This document shows, piece by piece, positions 1 through 10,794 of a DNA stretch of 64,000 bases. The DNA comes from Arcuatula senhousia. Its lineage: Eukaryota; Mollusca; Bivalvia; Mytilida; Mytilidae. Both the position numbers and the translations under genes were made by a program. A model generated the notes under the pieces. The model had not been told where the DNA came from. It made no database searches and saw nothing but the letters and a program-made list of their open reading frames with translations. The number at the start of each line of letters is the position of its first letter. Position 1 is the first letter of the stretch. The stretch lies in the NCBI GenBank assembly GCA_963971305.1, contig OZ020305.1, positions 12,123,001 through 12,187,000 on the forward strand, read 5' to 3'.

Positions 1-960
1 TTTAACTAAAATCTTGTCTGCTGTCAAAGAAGGTCAACAAGCATACTGCGACACTATTTATAATCGTTGTGGAATTAACCATATGTGGATTTTGAAGAAC
101 TCAAAAGATTTGTTAGATCATTTTAAATCTAGATCATTTTCTGAGATTCACTCTTTGAAAACGTTCGATTTTATACACTACCTTGCCACACGAAAAACTA
201 AAATGTCGCCTGAAAAACTTCTCGAAAAGCCTTTTCAAACTATAGGAATTTTGTTGTTTTGGGTTATAATTCTACATTCTTTTCCAAAACATCTTTCAAA
301 GATAAAATTTGTTACACACTGGAACAAGTTTGCAGTATGCTTGATTTCCTCATTGACAACATATTTGTCACCTTCGGAGGAGAGATTTTTCAACAACAAA
401 TCGACATTCCAATGGGCACAAACTGTGCTCCTCTCCTCACCGATTTGTTTTTATACTCTTACGGGACTGAATTTCTTCAGGGACTCGTAAAGAACAAGAA
501 GATGAAAGAGGCAAGGTCATTTAATCTTACATTCAGACATATTGATGATGTCCTTTCTGTCAATAACTCTTCATTTGGTAGATGGATTCCTTCAATATAT
601 CCTCCGGAATTGGAGATTAAAGAGACCACCGAATCAAATTGCTTCACGTCTTTCTTGGATTTGTACCTCGAATTTGACCCAGGTGGTCATCTCAGTACAA
701 AATTTACGATAAGAGAGACGATTTTGATTTTCAAATTATTAATTTTCCTAATCTACAGAGCAATATACCTACTTCCCCTGCATACGGTGTTTATATTTCA
801 CAACTTATTCGATATGCCAGAGCTGCACACATTTCACAGATTTTTTGATCAGACACCGATTTCTTCGTGACCGACTTTTGGAGCAGGGCTATAACATGTA
901 TACGAAAATACGTCTCATACGACCACTAAAAAAATTCTTTCTTCGTTATCAGCCACTAAT
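1..960 (+). pseudogene. Penelope-like reverse transcriptase, frameshifted fragment
   Basis: This is a decayed retrotransposon reverse transcriptase open at the left window edge. The N-terminal part reads in the frame of 14-490 (CGINHMWILKNSKDLLDHF near 76-130) and then passes to the frame of 259-870, so at least one frameshift lies between about 180 and 260. The second frame holds the RT core: IPMGTNCAPL at about 406-438 and R-H-I-D-D-V-L-S at about 535-558. The aspartate pair is retained, while the usual Tyr of the YIDD box is His. Further homology (a SIYP-ELEIK segment, then LEQGYN) shifts frame again after about 760. These motifs fit the Penelope-like RT group common in mollusc genomes; the clade is inferred. 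No endonuclease domain is seen. The element is dead. Confidence 0.75.
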
Positions 961-1297
961 AGAAAAGTTCAAAATTGAGTTAAAAGATATGGTGGTTAAT
1001 TGTTTTAATTAGTGTTTGACTGGTCTGCTGTACTGAGATGATCACCTCATTATCCCTATTGTGTCTCACAACTATGTTGTGTTCTATGGTCATTACCGGA
1101 TCCTAAGATCGCAATGGAAGAGGGAGGTTTGGCGCCATAAAACCTGGTTTAACCCACCATTTCGTTTGAAATGCCTATACCAAGTCAGGACCATTACGAT
1201 CCACCAATTCTCCGGTGTGACTGGTTAGTTTTTGTCATTTTCTCTGGACTATGAGATTGATCATTCAAGTTCGGTAGTTTTGTTATTACCTTTATTT
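961..1297 (+). repeat. Dispersed 337-bp repeat, copy 1 (abuts RT fragment)
   Basis: This block is repeated almost base for base at 3444-3778 in the same orientation, with scattered substitutions and one 2-base indel. It contains GGTTTGGCGCCATAAAACCT and AACCCACCATTTCGTTTGAA. Here it directly follows the end of the RT homology, so it may be the 3' untranslated part of that element; copy 2 has no RT next to it. It is noncoding. Confidence 0.85.
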
Positions 1298-1756
1298 CAT
1301 CTTCATCAGAATAATTTGTTGGGCTTTAAACTTGCATGATTGTAAGTTTAACATGCATGGAAAAGGACCGTGCGTTGAGGATCCTATCACTATCCGTTTT
1401 TTTAGGCTGGCCTTGCTTTCCATGTGAAGTATGAGACCTACTTCATGATGGTGTGTGCTATTATTCCCTGAATATAATATTATATCACCAGTTGATATTT
1501 TCACTTTTTGAACCTCTGTCCATCGTATCGTATTAATTCACATGATGTTGATCTTATATTTCTCAAACTCCTTGCATGACATTAGCCGTTTTGCCTGTTT
1601 GTTACATAGTTCTCACATTCCAACATCCTAATCTTAGATGGTTCTTAGGAGTGGTTAAGGATGGTTTCTGTAACTTCTGACCTATGGCTTCCTCGTGGCT
1701 TTCACCAGGTGTCTTTATATGCTCAGGTTCCCAGTGTAAGTGTGCCTCATTAACAA
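1298..1756. other. No recognisable feature
   Basis: About 460 bp of ordinary AT-rich sequence between a dispersed repeat and a polymerase relic. The short reading frames here look random. Nothing else is seen. Confidence 0.5.
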
Positions 1757-2035
1757 AAGATAATCATAAACGACACTAAGAATATGTCCGTGACGATTCG
1801 AAACTGTAACATACGAATGCTTGACGCAATTAACTGCCTACCTACAGCCTTGGCAAAACTTCGAAAAATGTTTGGATTCAATGAAATCCACAAAGGATAC
1901 TTTCCACATCTGTTTAACAGAAAGGAAAACCAGAACGTCCGACTTGAGACCCTTCCAGACATCCACTACTATAACATCCAATGGCATGAAGGCAGAAGAT
2001 CGAGAAATATTCATTAACCTTCCGGATATTGTTCA
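1757..2035 (+). pseudogene. Polinton/Maverick-type DNA polymerase B relic (exonuclease side)
   Basis: The reading frame through 1784-1990 has LDAINCLPTALAKL followed by KMFGFNEIHKGYFPHLFN and ENQ. This is the signature of protein-primed family B DNA polymerases of Polinton/Maverick transposons (the D-S-x-N-F-L-P ... F-G ... K-G-Y-F-P-H-L-F-N stretch). After LPDIHYYNI the homology continues in the next frame as DGMKAEDRE-like residues near 1982-2005, so there is a frameshift. Only a small part of a polymerase of about 1000 residues remains, with no polymerase active-site motif in view. It is a relic of a large virus-like DNA transposon and cannot function. Confidence 0.65.
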
Positions 2036-2336
2036 TAGACACCTTAAGCGACACTTAAATATATCCATTCCAATACATTACAACTAAATCATCTGCATTC
2101 AGCCTCATCTTTCGATCCAAGTTTCTATTGCAAGAGACCATATGCATGTAATTGATGCCTGCCCAAGGATATTGACCAGAACTAAAAAAAAACATGAAAT
2201 GGTTAAAATACGTATCCGCAACTATGGACATACCGATTCAACATGCTATGAATGAGGTAGAAAAGCAGATCAAACCCTACAGAGTATGTACCACAACAGT
2301 ACCAACTGTTACTGGCACGGTTGTCCCAGATGCTGG
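2036..2336. other. Unassigned stretch inside the polymerase relic
   Basis: About 300 bp between two polymerase-like pieces. An open stretch around 2090-2250 does not resemble any family I know. Confidence 0.4.
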
Positions 2337-2399
2337 TTTTGTCTCTGCCCTTTCGGACTTTTGATATTCGGATACCCCATTGGTACCTCTGCTTCTTTT
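2337..2399 (+). repeat. Short dispersed repeat, also at 36236-36290 (-)
   Basis: The sequence around CCCTTTCGGACTTTT and CCCCATTGGTACCT is matched by the reverse complement of 36236-36290. A weaker relative (CCCCTTTGGTAACCTTTG) ends the RT-derived unit at 23425-23445, so this may be a worn retroelement 3' end. Confidence 0.6.
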
Positions 2400-2403
2400 A
2401 TTC

Positions 2404-2580
2404 AAGAGAGACCATCAATGCAGCCAATAACATGTTCAAGTACGATCTACATCAACGATCTCATGAGCAAAATGAGTACGATGTACTTTCAGAAAGAGGA
2501 TATACCCATATAGAGAAATGGAAATGAGATTTTGACAAAGAACTGGTAAAGGATACAACACTTTGCGACTTTGTTAAGGT
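2404..2580 (+). pseudogene. Second DNA polymerase B relic piece (tentative)
   Basis: The frame reads RETINAANNMFKYDL, then YDVLSERGYTHIEKW, then FDKELVKDTTL, with a stop at 2525-2527 splitting it. A 'GY-x-x-x-x-x-W-E-C-x-F-D' pattern occurs in the Polinton polymerase upstream of the catalytic motifs. It lies 400 bp downstream of the clearer piece, in the same orientation, as expected if one decayed gene was interrupted. The match is short, hence modest confidence. Confidence 0.4.
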
Positions 2581-3443
2581 AAAAAGAGCGAGAAGAAATC
2601 ATGTATGGATAAGGCATACAAGGGGACGAATAACAGCACAGGAGTCCATAAAGGGCGAATAAAAAAAAGAAGGTTGAGGGTCGGGATCCTGATTAGGGCC
2701 ATAGTTAAACATAGGATGAAGATTAGGATTAGGGAGATGGGAGTAAAGCTATACAACAAAACAAGAATACAAGCCTAATAACAATTCAAGATCCCATTAA
2801 GGTCCACACTCATACAAAAGAGCATAAAGGCTGACAAAGAAGAAGAATTCAAGTTTGGGTAAGCCATTCAAGCACAGGGAACATGGCGAAACTAGCAAAA
2901 TAAAAAAGAGAGAGAGTAAGGTTTAGGATTAAGGTTAGCGTAAGAAATAGTGTTAGATTTCAAAACAAAAAACTGAGAATAAACTATATAAAGGGACAAA
3001 AGAAATGGACGAAAAACGGTACGTAGTACATGATTGTACTCGTTTAAACTACAAGATACATCAGGTGGCAGGTGTTGCTAATTGTTTAAACTTTGCTCCA
3101 GGCGTCACCAATAGGTTTGACCTTTAGTGCACTGAAAATTAAAAGTAAATTCTTACCTATGTATAAAGACGTCTTATATTACTAACGTTAATAATGTCAA
3201 TGAACCCATTTTTGTTCACGTCAGCTATATTGGATGCACGTGTTCTTTCAGAACATCTTTGAGTTATTAAAAGTAGTTTTTATTTTAACTCTAATTTGCA
3301 AATTATACCCATCAGGGTCAAGTAAAATACAAAATAAAGAACATATTTGCAATGCATACGAAACAAAACAACGTACTTTAACAAAGTCCAATTAGAACTT
3401 TGATCGATATTCACACTATCGTTGCAGTTCCTATAAACACTTT
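2581..3443. other. No gene; degenerate GGATTAGG-type tracts
   Basis: AT-rich noncoding DNA. At 2685-2740 and 2925-2965 there are loose runs of GATTAGG and GGTTAG-like words, too irregular to call a telomeric or minisatellite array. Nothing else is recognisable. Confidence 0.5.
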
Positions 3444-3778
3444 AGAAAAGTTCAAAATTGAGTTAAAAGATATGATAGTTAATTGTTTTAATTAGTGTTT
3501 GACTGGTGTGCTGTACTGAGATTATCACCTCAATATCCCTATTGTGTCTCACAACTATGTTGTGTTCTATGGTCATTACCGGATCCAGATCGCAATGGAA
3601 GAGGGAGGTTTGGCGCCATAAAACCTAGTTTAACCCACCATTTCGTTTGAAATGCCTGTACCAAGTCAGGACCATTGCGATCCACCAGTTCTCCAGTATG
3701 ACTGATTCGTTTTTGTCATTTTCTCTGGACTATGAGATTGATCATTCAAGTTCGGTAGTTTTGTTATTACCTTTATTT
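3444..3778 (+). repeat. Dispersed 335-bp repeat, copy 2
   Basis: Direct copy of 961-1297, starting at AGAAAAGTTCAAAATTGAG and ending at TTGTTATTACCTTTATTT. It has no adjacent RT homology, so it is either a solo 3' end or an independent short element. Confidence 0.85.
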
Positions 3779-4321
3779 AAAGGGTTTTGGATTTCTTGAA
3801 AAGAATATATTTACTCCAATTTTTGTTAAAAAATAATTTAATGGACATAAAAAAAACTTATCAATTAAAAAAAATCAGATTTGCGAATTTAAAAAAAGGA
3901 ACAATTTACATGCATTGAGAAGGCAATTATATTTTGTAATCTTTAGCTGCCATTGCATATATGAAGCTAGAACAATTTTCAAATTCCACAGTAGCCAACT
4001 AATAACTACTGATTAAAAAGTAGAGCGGGAAATGTATACAGGACAGATATACATGTCGAAAACTGCATAAAAATCAGAAGACATTGAGACAGGTCAACTC
4101 TGCCCCTATCGCTTGACAAAGAGTAACCAATAAAATGGTGAAAACACTTACACAAGACAGATACTTTTGAAGATTAGAAGAAAATCAACGACAAAAGTAA
4201 GTGGACAGACAAGAGCATAAACAGGGAAAAAAATGGAATGATATACATATGCACCCATTTAAAATATACAAGATAAGATAGATTTTACTTACTTCAGTTA
4301 CCGATTTAAACTGACATTTTA
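3779..4321. other. No recognisable feature
   Basis: AT-rich sequence with A- and T-runs. No coding, RNA or repeat signal was recognised. Confidence 0.5.
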
Positions 4322-4990
4322 TTTTAAACAACTGTACCTAACATGACATGTCTATTAAATCCAAAACTTTTTAAATTCAAGTTCGATGATTTGTTTTACA
4401 ACAAAGTAAGACTTTTACTCTTTACTTGGTATATTGGGCTACCACTTTTTGTATCCCAATTATTTACTTTTTTTCCTTCTTTTACCAAAATACTGACCAA
4501 AAATATCTTGGATATCAAAATTACTCACTAGGAATGACCAGAACCCAGGATTCAAAGTTTCAGGGGGGCTTTGACAACCCCTCCCCCCTTGGCCAGAAAA
4601 CCGCGTTCCACGTTTTTTTTTTCACATCGCCACGCTTGGCAGACCACTTATAGCTCATATTATTTAGATCCTAGTTATGGCTATCGGGTACTACATGTAC
4701 AAGATCAATCAATGAAAAACAAGAATGACGATAGAGACTACTGCATGCCAAAGGCCACTCATCTGCCAAAGGAATCAGTGAGAACTGAATGTTCAGAGAT
4801 GGGGAAAGAAGACCATGCAGAAACAACATTCTAAGTCATAAGTCACAAACGAAATATTACAGCAAAGTCCTAACAGTACCACGTGCAATGCAGGGAAAAT
4901 GCCCTAGACCAATTAGTTGCGGACACAGTAATTTAAGTTAAGGGGTGTAAAAAATACTGATGTTGTTTTTGCGAATTGTTTTGAGGTGTT
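4322..4990 (+). repeat. Tandem duplication of about 670 bp, unit 1
   Basis: Unit 1 of a two-unit direct tandem duplication with a 667-bp offset (ATGACATGTC at 4343 and 5010). Shared landmarks include TACTCACTAGGAATGACCAG/TACTCACTGGGAATGACCAG, ACCCAGGATT and TTGCGGACACAG. It is noncoding; its reading frames are accidental. Confidence 0.8.
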
Positions 4991-5668
4991 TTAAACGTCT
5001 TATCCTAAGATGACATGTCTTTTAAATTTAAAACTTTTAAAATTCACGTGCGATGATTTGTTTGACAACGAAGTAAATACCTTTACTCTTTACTTGTGAT
5101 ATTTGGTACCATTTTTTTGTATCCCGATTATTTACTTTATTTTCTGTTTTACTAAAATACTGACAAGCATGACAAGCATGATAATATAGACACAAAATTA
5201 CTCACTGGGAATGACCAGAACCCAGGATTGAGATTTTCTTGGGGCCTTGACCCCCTCCCCCCTCTGGACTCGAAAACTGCGTTCATAATTCTTTTTTCAC
5301 ATCGCTACGCTTGGCAAATCACTAATAGGACATACTATTTAGATCTTAGTTATGATCATCGGGTACTACAAGATCAATCAATGAAAAACAAGAATGACGA
5401 TATAGACTACTGTATACCCTAAGACCACTTATCTGCCCAAGGAATCAGTGAGAACTTTACGTTCAGAGATGGAGAAAGAAGACCAGAAAACCTTAATAAT
5501 TCTAAGTCGAGAGTCACAAACGAAATATTACAGCAAAGCCCTAAAAGTACCACATGCAATGCTGGGAAAATCCCCTATACCAACCAGTGGCGGACACAGG
5601 ATTTTTAGTTTAGGGGTGTAAAAAATATTCATGTTGTTTTTCGCGAAATATTTTGAGGTGTTTTTTTG
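4991..5668 (+). repeat. Tandem duplication of about 670 bp, unit 2
   Basis: Diverged second unit following 4322-4990. It ends in CCAGTGGCGGACACAGGATT and AGGGGTGTAAAAAATA. The divergence implies an old duplication. GTGGCGGA-CCAGG-like words are common near retroelement tails in molluscs, but no element boundary is clear here. Confidence 0.8.
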
Positions 5669-6034
5669 GGATGGATTTTTAGCAAAAACCATGACTTTTG
5701 TCAGTTTTAGTGGGGCGTATACCCTGTACGGCTTTCCTTTGATCTGCGCCTGACAATATTTAAACAGCTTTGCAGAATTGGATTACACCAAGAAGACAAA
5801 TGATAAGAATAATGTATCTTTAGATTAATATATTTTTGATAGAATATTTTTATTTCAAAATAAAAGGGCACATTTAAGGCATGACATGAAATTACGTAAC
5901 ACAAAACATTACAGAGTAGTCTAGTGAAACAAATAGTCAATGAGGATATTGTCAGAGGTCAAAAGGAGATAAAACATAAATTTATGAATAGATGAAAATA
6001 TGCATGAAAAGCAGCAAAGAAAAAAGTTGATGCT
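5669..6034. other. No recognisable feature
   Basis: AT-rich noncoding sequence; nothing supported. Confidence 0.5.
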
Positions 6035-6659
6035 GAGTGAGTGAGTTGGTGTTTTACGCCCTTTACGCCAGGTTTATTGTTATTGATGACTATGGCACGT
6101 CAAACCTTTCAATATTCAAAACATATATTGATTCAAATATTACACAGAATGAAATATTATTGAATATATATTTAATAATGTTTTGAATATATTTTTTACC
6201 AGTTTTTGAATATATCAATGTATATATTTGTAAGTTTTTGAAGATATATTTGTAAGTTTTGAACATATATTTCAATTTTTGAATATATAAATTGAAGAAT
6301 ATTGCATTATATGTTTATTAGTTTTTAACATATTTTGGGGGTTTTCATATCTATATTTGTAAATTAAAACATTTATTTCAATTTTTAATATAAACATAAA
6401 AAGTATTGCATATATATGTGGAAATATTGAATATAAATTATTTTCTTTGAATCCTGCCATAGATGACATTACAAGATAAGACTTAAGATGATGAAGTTAA
6501 CATGAAATGATGATGAGGAAAGAAATATGGATATAGGATGGGAAAGAATTTAAAGGAACATTAAATTTTAAGACCACAGGAAAAGGGGAAAGGTGGAAAG
6601 GGACAGAAAATACAGCTTTTATGGTGCACTACTTGTCGGTCCAAAAAGGGATTTTTTAC
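6035..6659 (+). repeat. Dispersed repeat beginning GAGTGAGTTGGTGTTTTACG, with AT-rich ladder
   Basis: This begins GTGAGTGAGTTGGTGTTTTACG and is echoed at 41771-42110, where the same order of words is found: GAT-rich stretch, GGATGGGAAA, GGTGCACTAC/GGCGCACTAC, then AAATGGATTTTT/AAAGGGATTTTTTACG. In this copy 6090-6440 is filled by a ladder of TTGAATATAT-type units, probably slippage-expanded. It runs directly into the duplicated block at 6660. Confidence 0.65.
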
Positions 6660-7056
6660 GTGCATGAAGCGTGGCACTCGTGGTTCGCGACAAGGTTTTC
6701 TGCGTTATAGCCCGACAACCCCGACACCCCAGTCGCTTTATGGACTAAGCGACTTGACCCGTCCCGATATCAAATTTCTGAGGTGATGCTGAAAAATTAT
6801 TTTAAAAAGCGAAATTTATTTATGTGTGGGGAAAAATGATATTGCTTTTTTTAGAAAAAAAATACCAGGTTGGAAAATCCGAGCCCCTACATATAGAAAT
6901 AATCTGTGCTTACGTCGTTTATTGACCGACCATTTAAGTTTTAGATGGGGCGGCTTGGAATCCCCCCTCAGAATATTTTCTTTTTAACCTCTGGTGACAA
7001 AATATTTTTTCCATCACTAATAAGATTCACGAGATTCACATAATTTCTTAAAACGC
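6660..7056 (+). repeat. Tandem duplication of 399 bp, unit 1
   Basis: First unit of a direct duplication with a 399-bp offset. It starts GTGCATGAAGCGTGGCACTC and contains AGCCCGACAACCCCGAC, GGTTGGAAAATCCGAGCCC and GGGGCGGCTTGGAATC. It is not coding. Confidence 0.85.
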
Positions 7057-7058
7057 CG

Positions 7059-7458
7059 TGCACGAAGCGTGGCACTCGTGGTTCGCGACCAGGTTTTCCA
7101 AATTTTAGCCCGACAACCCTGACATCCCAGTCGCTTTATGTACTGATCAACTTGACTCGTCCCGATGTCAAATTTCTGAGGTGATGCTGAAAAATAATTT
7201 GAAAAGCGAAATTTCTGTATGTGTGAGGAAAAATGATTTTGCTTTTGTTAGAAAAAAAATTACCAGGTTGGAAAATCCGAGCCCCCACCATATAGAAATA
7301 ATTTGTGCTAAAGTCGTTTTTTGACCGACTATTTAAGTTTTAAATGGGGCGGCTTGGAATCCTTCCTCAGAATATTTTCTTCTTAACCTCTGGTGACAAA
7401 ATATTTTTTTCCATCACTAATAATATTCACGAGATTCACATAATTTCTTTAAAAAACG
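7059..7458 (+). repeat. Tandem duplication of 399 bp, unit 2
   Basis: Second unit, starting GTGCACGAAGCGTGGCACTC, about 90% identical by eye to 6660-7056 with small indels. The pair forms the right half of the repeat starting at 6035. Confidence 0.85.
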
Positions 7459-8411
7459 CCAACCACACATCTTCAAGTTAAATGGTCAGCCACTCATGGA
7501 ACAATAATTAATGGTTGAACAGTTTCAATAAAGGGCGTAACTCCATTAAGGCAAATGAGGTAAATGCCTCATGACGATATTGGCATTTTCTTAATGATTA
7601 TGTTTTTGTCAATGTAAAAATTTGGATAAGTTCTTTGAAAAGGAAAAAGACATTGAACCAAAAGTTTCTTTACAAAGATTTAGTATTGATTAAGACAAAT
7701 TGAATAACTTCGCGAGGGTCAAATGAGAATATAGTCTTGCATAGGCAATTTGCTCGACAGGTAACGTTTAACTACCATAAAGTTGTATGGTCAGGTCACA
7801 TTGCCTTTAGCGACTCAGACCCGTGCAGAAAAAAGCTGGCCTCGCTTAAATTGCTCTGCTACAACTTTTGTCTCATTTTATAAGATATTTTTTATTTTGG
7901 TTGTGGCCATGCAGTGAATGAGTGCATTCCCCTAAATGGTTTAAAATCATAAATATTTCTTAAAAAGTGTAGATTTTATATCCCACTTTCATGACTTTAA
8001 TATCCCGTAGGGTTAAGGTAAGAGTAGTCTATAGTTTCCCGCCATTTTTATGAATGAAATTTAGATTATCTCTCTTTAACAAAATATTTATTGATTTGGT
8101 AACAGAAAAACTTCCTGGTTCAAGTTTGACTTTGAAGGTAAAATATGAAAGATTTGAATTGATTTGCCATAAAAGCGATATAAATATACTATAAATTGAA
8201 ACAAGAGTTGGGTGACAACATTATTTATAAAAAAAATATTGTCGATAGCCGAGTTTGAAAGCTCGTTCGTCTTAACATAGACAGACGTTCCTGTTGCTAT
8301 GTTGAAACGAAACTAATAACTCCAATTGACTGTCCCCGCATCGGTAGGAATTTCATATGAAGGGCAAAATTTGTAATTTTACATAATCCTCCGAGAAAAC
8401 AGATTCTTTCG
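7459..8411. other. No recognisable feature
   Basis: About 950 bp of AT-rich sequence. No coding or repeat relation to the rest of the window was found. Confidence 0.5.
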
Positions 8412-8418
8412 GATACAT

Positions 8419-8533
8419 CACAGGGACTTGCTTCCCTCTATCAATATTTTGTTAATAAGAGTAAATGTGAGGTTTTTTTCGTACCGCACATTGACTTTAA
8501 CAAAATATTGATAGGATGGAGCAAGTCCCTGTG
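8419..8533. mobile_element. 115-bp foldback MITE with 7-bp target duplication
   Basis: The left end reads CACAGGGACTTGCT and the right end is its inverted copy AGCAAGTCCCTGTG. The inverted arms continue for about 50 bp with mismatches (TATCAATATTTTGTTAA at left, its complement at right). GATACAT lies immediately outside both ends (8412-8418 and 8534-8540), as expected for a target-site duplication. It has no coding capacity and is a nonautonomous terminal-inverted-repeat element. A 7-bp duplication does not identify the superfamily. Confidence 0.85.
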
Positions 8534-8540
8534 GATACAT

Positions 8541-9837
8541 GTATATTCATTGGATATTCGGGTGCAAGAGTGCCAACAGCCCGGACCAACTGCACTTCAA
8601 AAATAAACCACTCATATAGTAAAAATGAAAATATAAAGTGAACCCATTCATATATATTGAATGTCAAATAAACATTACATGCATCAATACCACCATGTAT
8701 ATCTACATTTGATCCGACTTTTAAATGTCACACAAAACGATTTTTTTCATAATTTGTCTACGTTTTCAAAATCTCGACCGTTTACTAAAATAAAGAAAGA
8801 CTAAAGTTACATGTAGTTATTCGATTCTCGCGAAATTGGCTTATCTGAATCAGGTAATTCGAGGTCTATGGTGCAGTCAGAACTTTGCCTCGACTTCCGG
8901 TTTAAAAATGATGACCAATTTTACTACACACCCGCCCAGTTAAGGGGGTACTTGCACCAAACGCCAAAATTTTCCCGTCAATAGGTTTTCTCTAAAATTT
9001 GTAAAACGATACATCAAGTGAAACACAATGAAAATTCAATTCGAAAAAGGCATGCTTCTGAGTTAGTTTTCGAGATAACTGATTCCGAAGGTTGACCTTT
9101 TTACATTGAATTGTTAAAGAAAGTTCAAAATTTTAAAGGAAAATTCTGATTTTACAAAAATCTTATCAATAGAATTTTGTAATTTTTTGATATTATTTTG
9201 GGCTGTTATATTGCTTTAAACTGATAAGAAGAAAAGGGGGTGCTTCTGAGTTAGTTTTTCAGATAAACACAAAAATATGTCAAAAAGTGGTCAAAATTTG
9301 CAAATTTACTAATAAATTATCTCCCTTTGTCAAAATTTAGAAATATGAGATTCCGTAAGGTTTGAAAAATACTTTATAAAACAAAATTAACAAAATCAAG
9401 ACAACAATAGTTTTAATGTTTTTAAATCAAAACAAAGTTAAAAATACATCACTATAAATTTTTTTTCATATAATCTTAAAATCTTGAAAACCTTAATTTA
9501 ATTAATTAAATGGTAGGTTTAAATTTATTTTTGGCTGGTCATGTGATCACCTGCACGTCCCCCCTTAAAATGTAAACTTTGCTCGATATGCCTGTTTTGA
9601 TTTACCTGGTTATGCAAACACGTAACCATTTGAAAAGTAACTATATATTAAAAATAAAAAGGTAGCTTTCAAAGTGTAAGACTCAACTTACAGTCGTTCG
9701 GGTAGGTCTGGGGTATTGCATGATAGTGAATGCTAACGATTTTTTTGTGTGACCTAAGTATTATTATTTTCCTTTATGTTTCAAATTTGCTTTTCACCAT
9801 AATATATAAAAAAAACAGTTTTTATATTAAACCCAAC
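8541..9837. other. No recognisable feature
   Basis: AT-rich noncoding DNA with homopolymer runs. No element ends or coding homology seen. Confidence 0.5.
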
Positions 9838-9990
9838 GCTTCAAATGGGTATAAAGTGATAGGGTCGTCCATTCGTCCATTCGTCTGTCCTTCCGTTACA
9901 CCACTGGGTATACCCGTTTCTTATCCACCCTTTCTCCTAAATCCCCCAAATGATTTTCATGAAATTTTCACACAAAGTTCGACAAATTAA
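9838..9990 (+). repeat. Relic of a (GTCC)n tandem-core element end
   Basis: GTCGTCCATTCGTCCATTCG followed by TCTGTCCTTCCGTTAC and a GAAATTTTCACACAAAG stretch resembles the microsatellite-plus-core start of the pearl/Helitron-type repeats elsewhere in this window (for example 26201 and 61813). No ends are defined. Confidence 0.4.
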
Positions 9991-10794
9991 AATGTTCACC
10001 TTACATTTTAAATATTAATCTGTTTGATTTTTTGGAGAGCGGTGGTATTCGTTTGTGATCAACAGCTCACAGTTTTTCTAGTTAAAACTATATTCTTGTA
10101 TATTACTAAGTGGGTTTTCTGATGATCCACGAATTCTGTGGCAAAGTCTATAGTTTCCAATATTTACGAATGGAAACACGATTTCCGAAAGATGTTAAAA
10201 ATAAAAATCTGAATGGAACAAGCAAATACGGACAATTAATATATTACATGCACGAATCAAAACCAGTATAAATATGTACATGTATGCACAAGTTCATGTT
10301 AGCTTCCTGTACTATTTTTCAGGTGACCTAACGACTAAACAGACGTTACTAAACAACAACATTTTCATCTGGAAGACTTTTAAGTGTGTGAGTTTATCCT
10401 TCATTTTTTATCATCATTCTAGTTGTTTTTGACTAAAGATTTTTTGAAGACCTACAAGACCTGAATCTTAGAATAGATTGGCAAAAATGATGAAGTCTCA
10501 AAACATCATGCACGTATTTTGTCTACTAGTAAACCAAATAATTACACGGTGTATATCCATATCGGATAAATATGAATTATAGGTTCTTACATAAGTTCGA
10601 TCTTGGAAAAGACGGCTGATCTTTCACAAGTGATGGAATTTTTTAGTCTTTTTGCGAGTGAAGCGGAGCGAAACGAGTCAAAAGACTATAAAAATTATAT
10701 TGCCGGCTTTCCAAGAACGCGTGTAATAACCTATTTCTTCCGTAAAAAACCAATTTTATATTCTGAAACCTTAGGTGACTTCATTCTAATAAAA
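9991..10794. other. No recognisable feature
   Basis: Noncoding AT-rich sequence. The open stretch at about 10603-10866 shows no known domain and overlaps the start of the repeat that follows, so it is not called a gene. Confidence 0.5.

Noticed and set aside
2685..2965. Interstitial telomere repeat
   Set aside because: Only scattered GATTAGG/GGTTAG words; no run of perfect TTAGGG units.
6090..6469. Minus-strand small proteins rich in Tyr, Ile and Asn
   Set aside because: They fall in an AT-rich TTGAATATAT ladder, and their composition is explained by low complexity.
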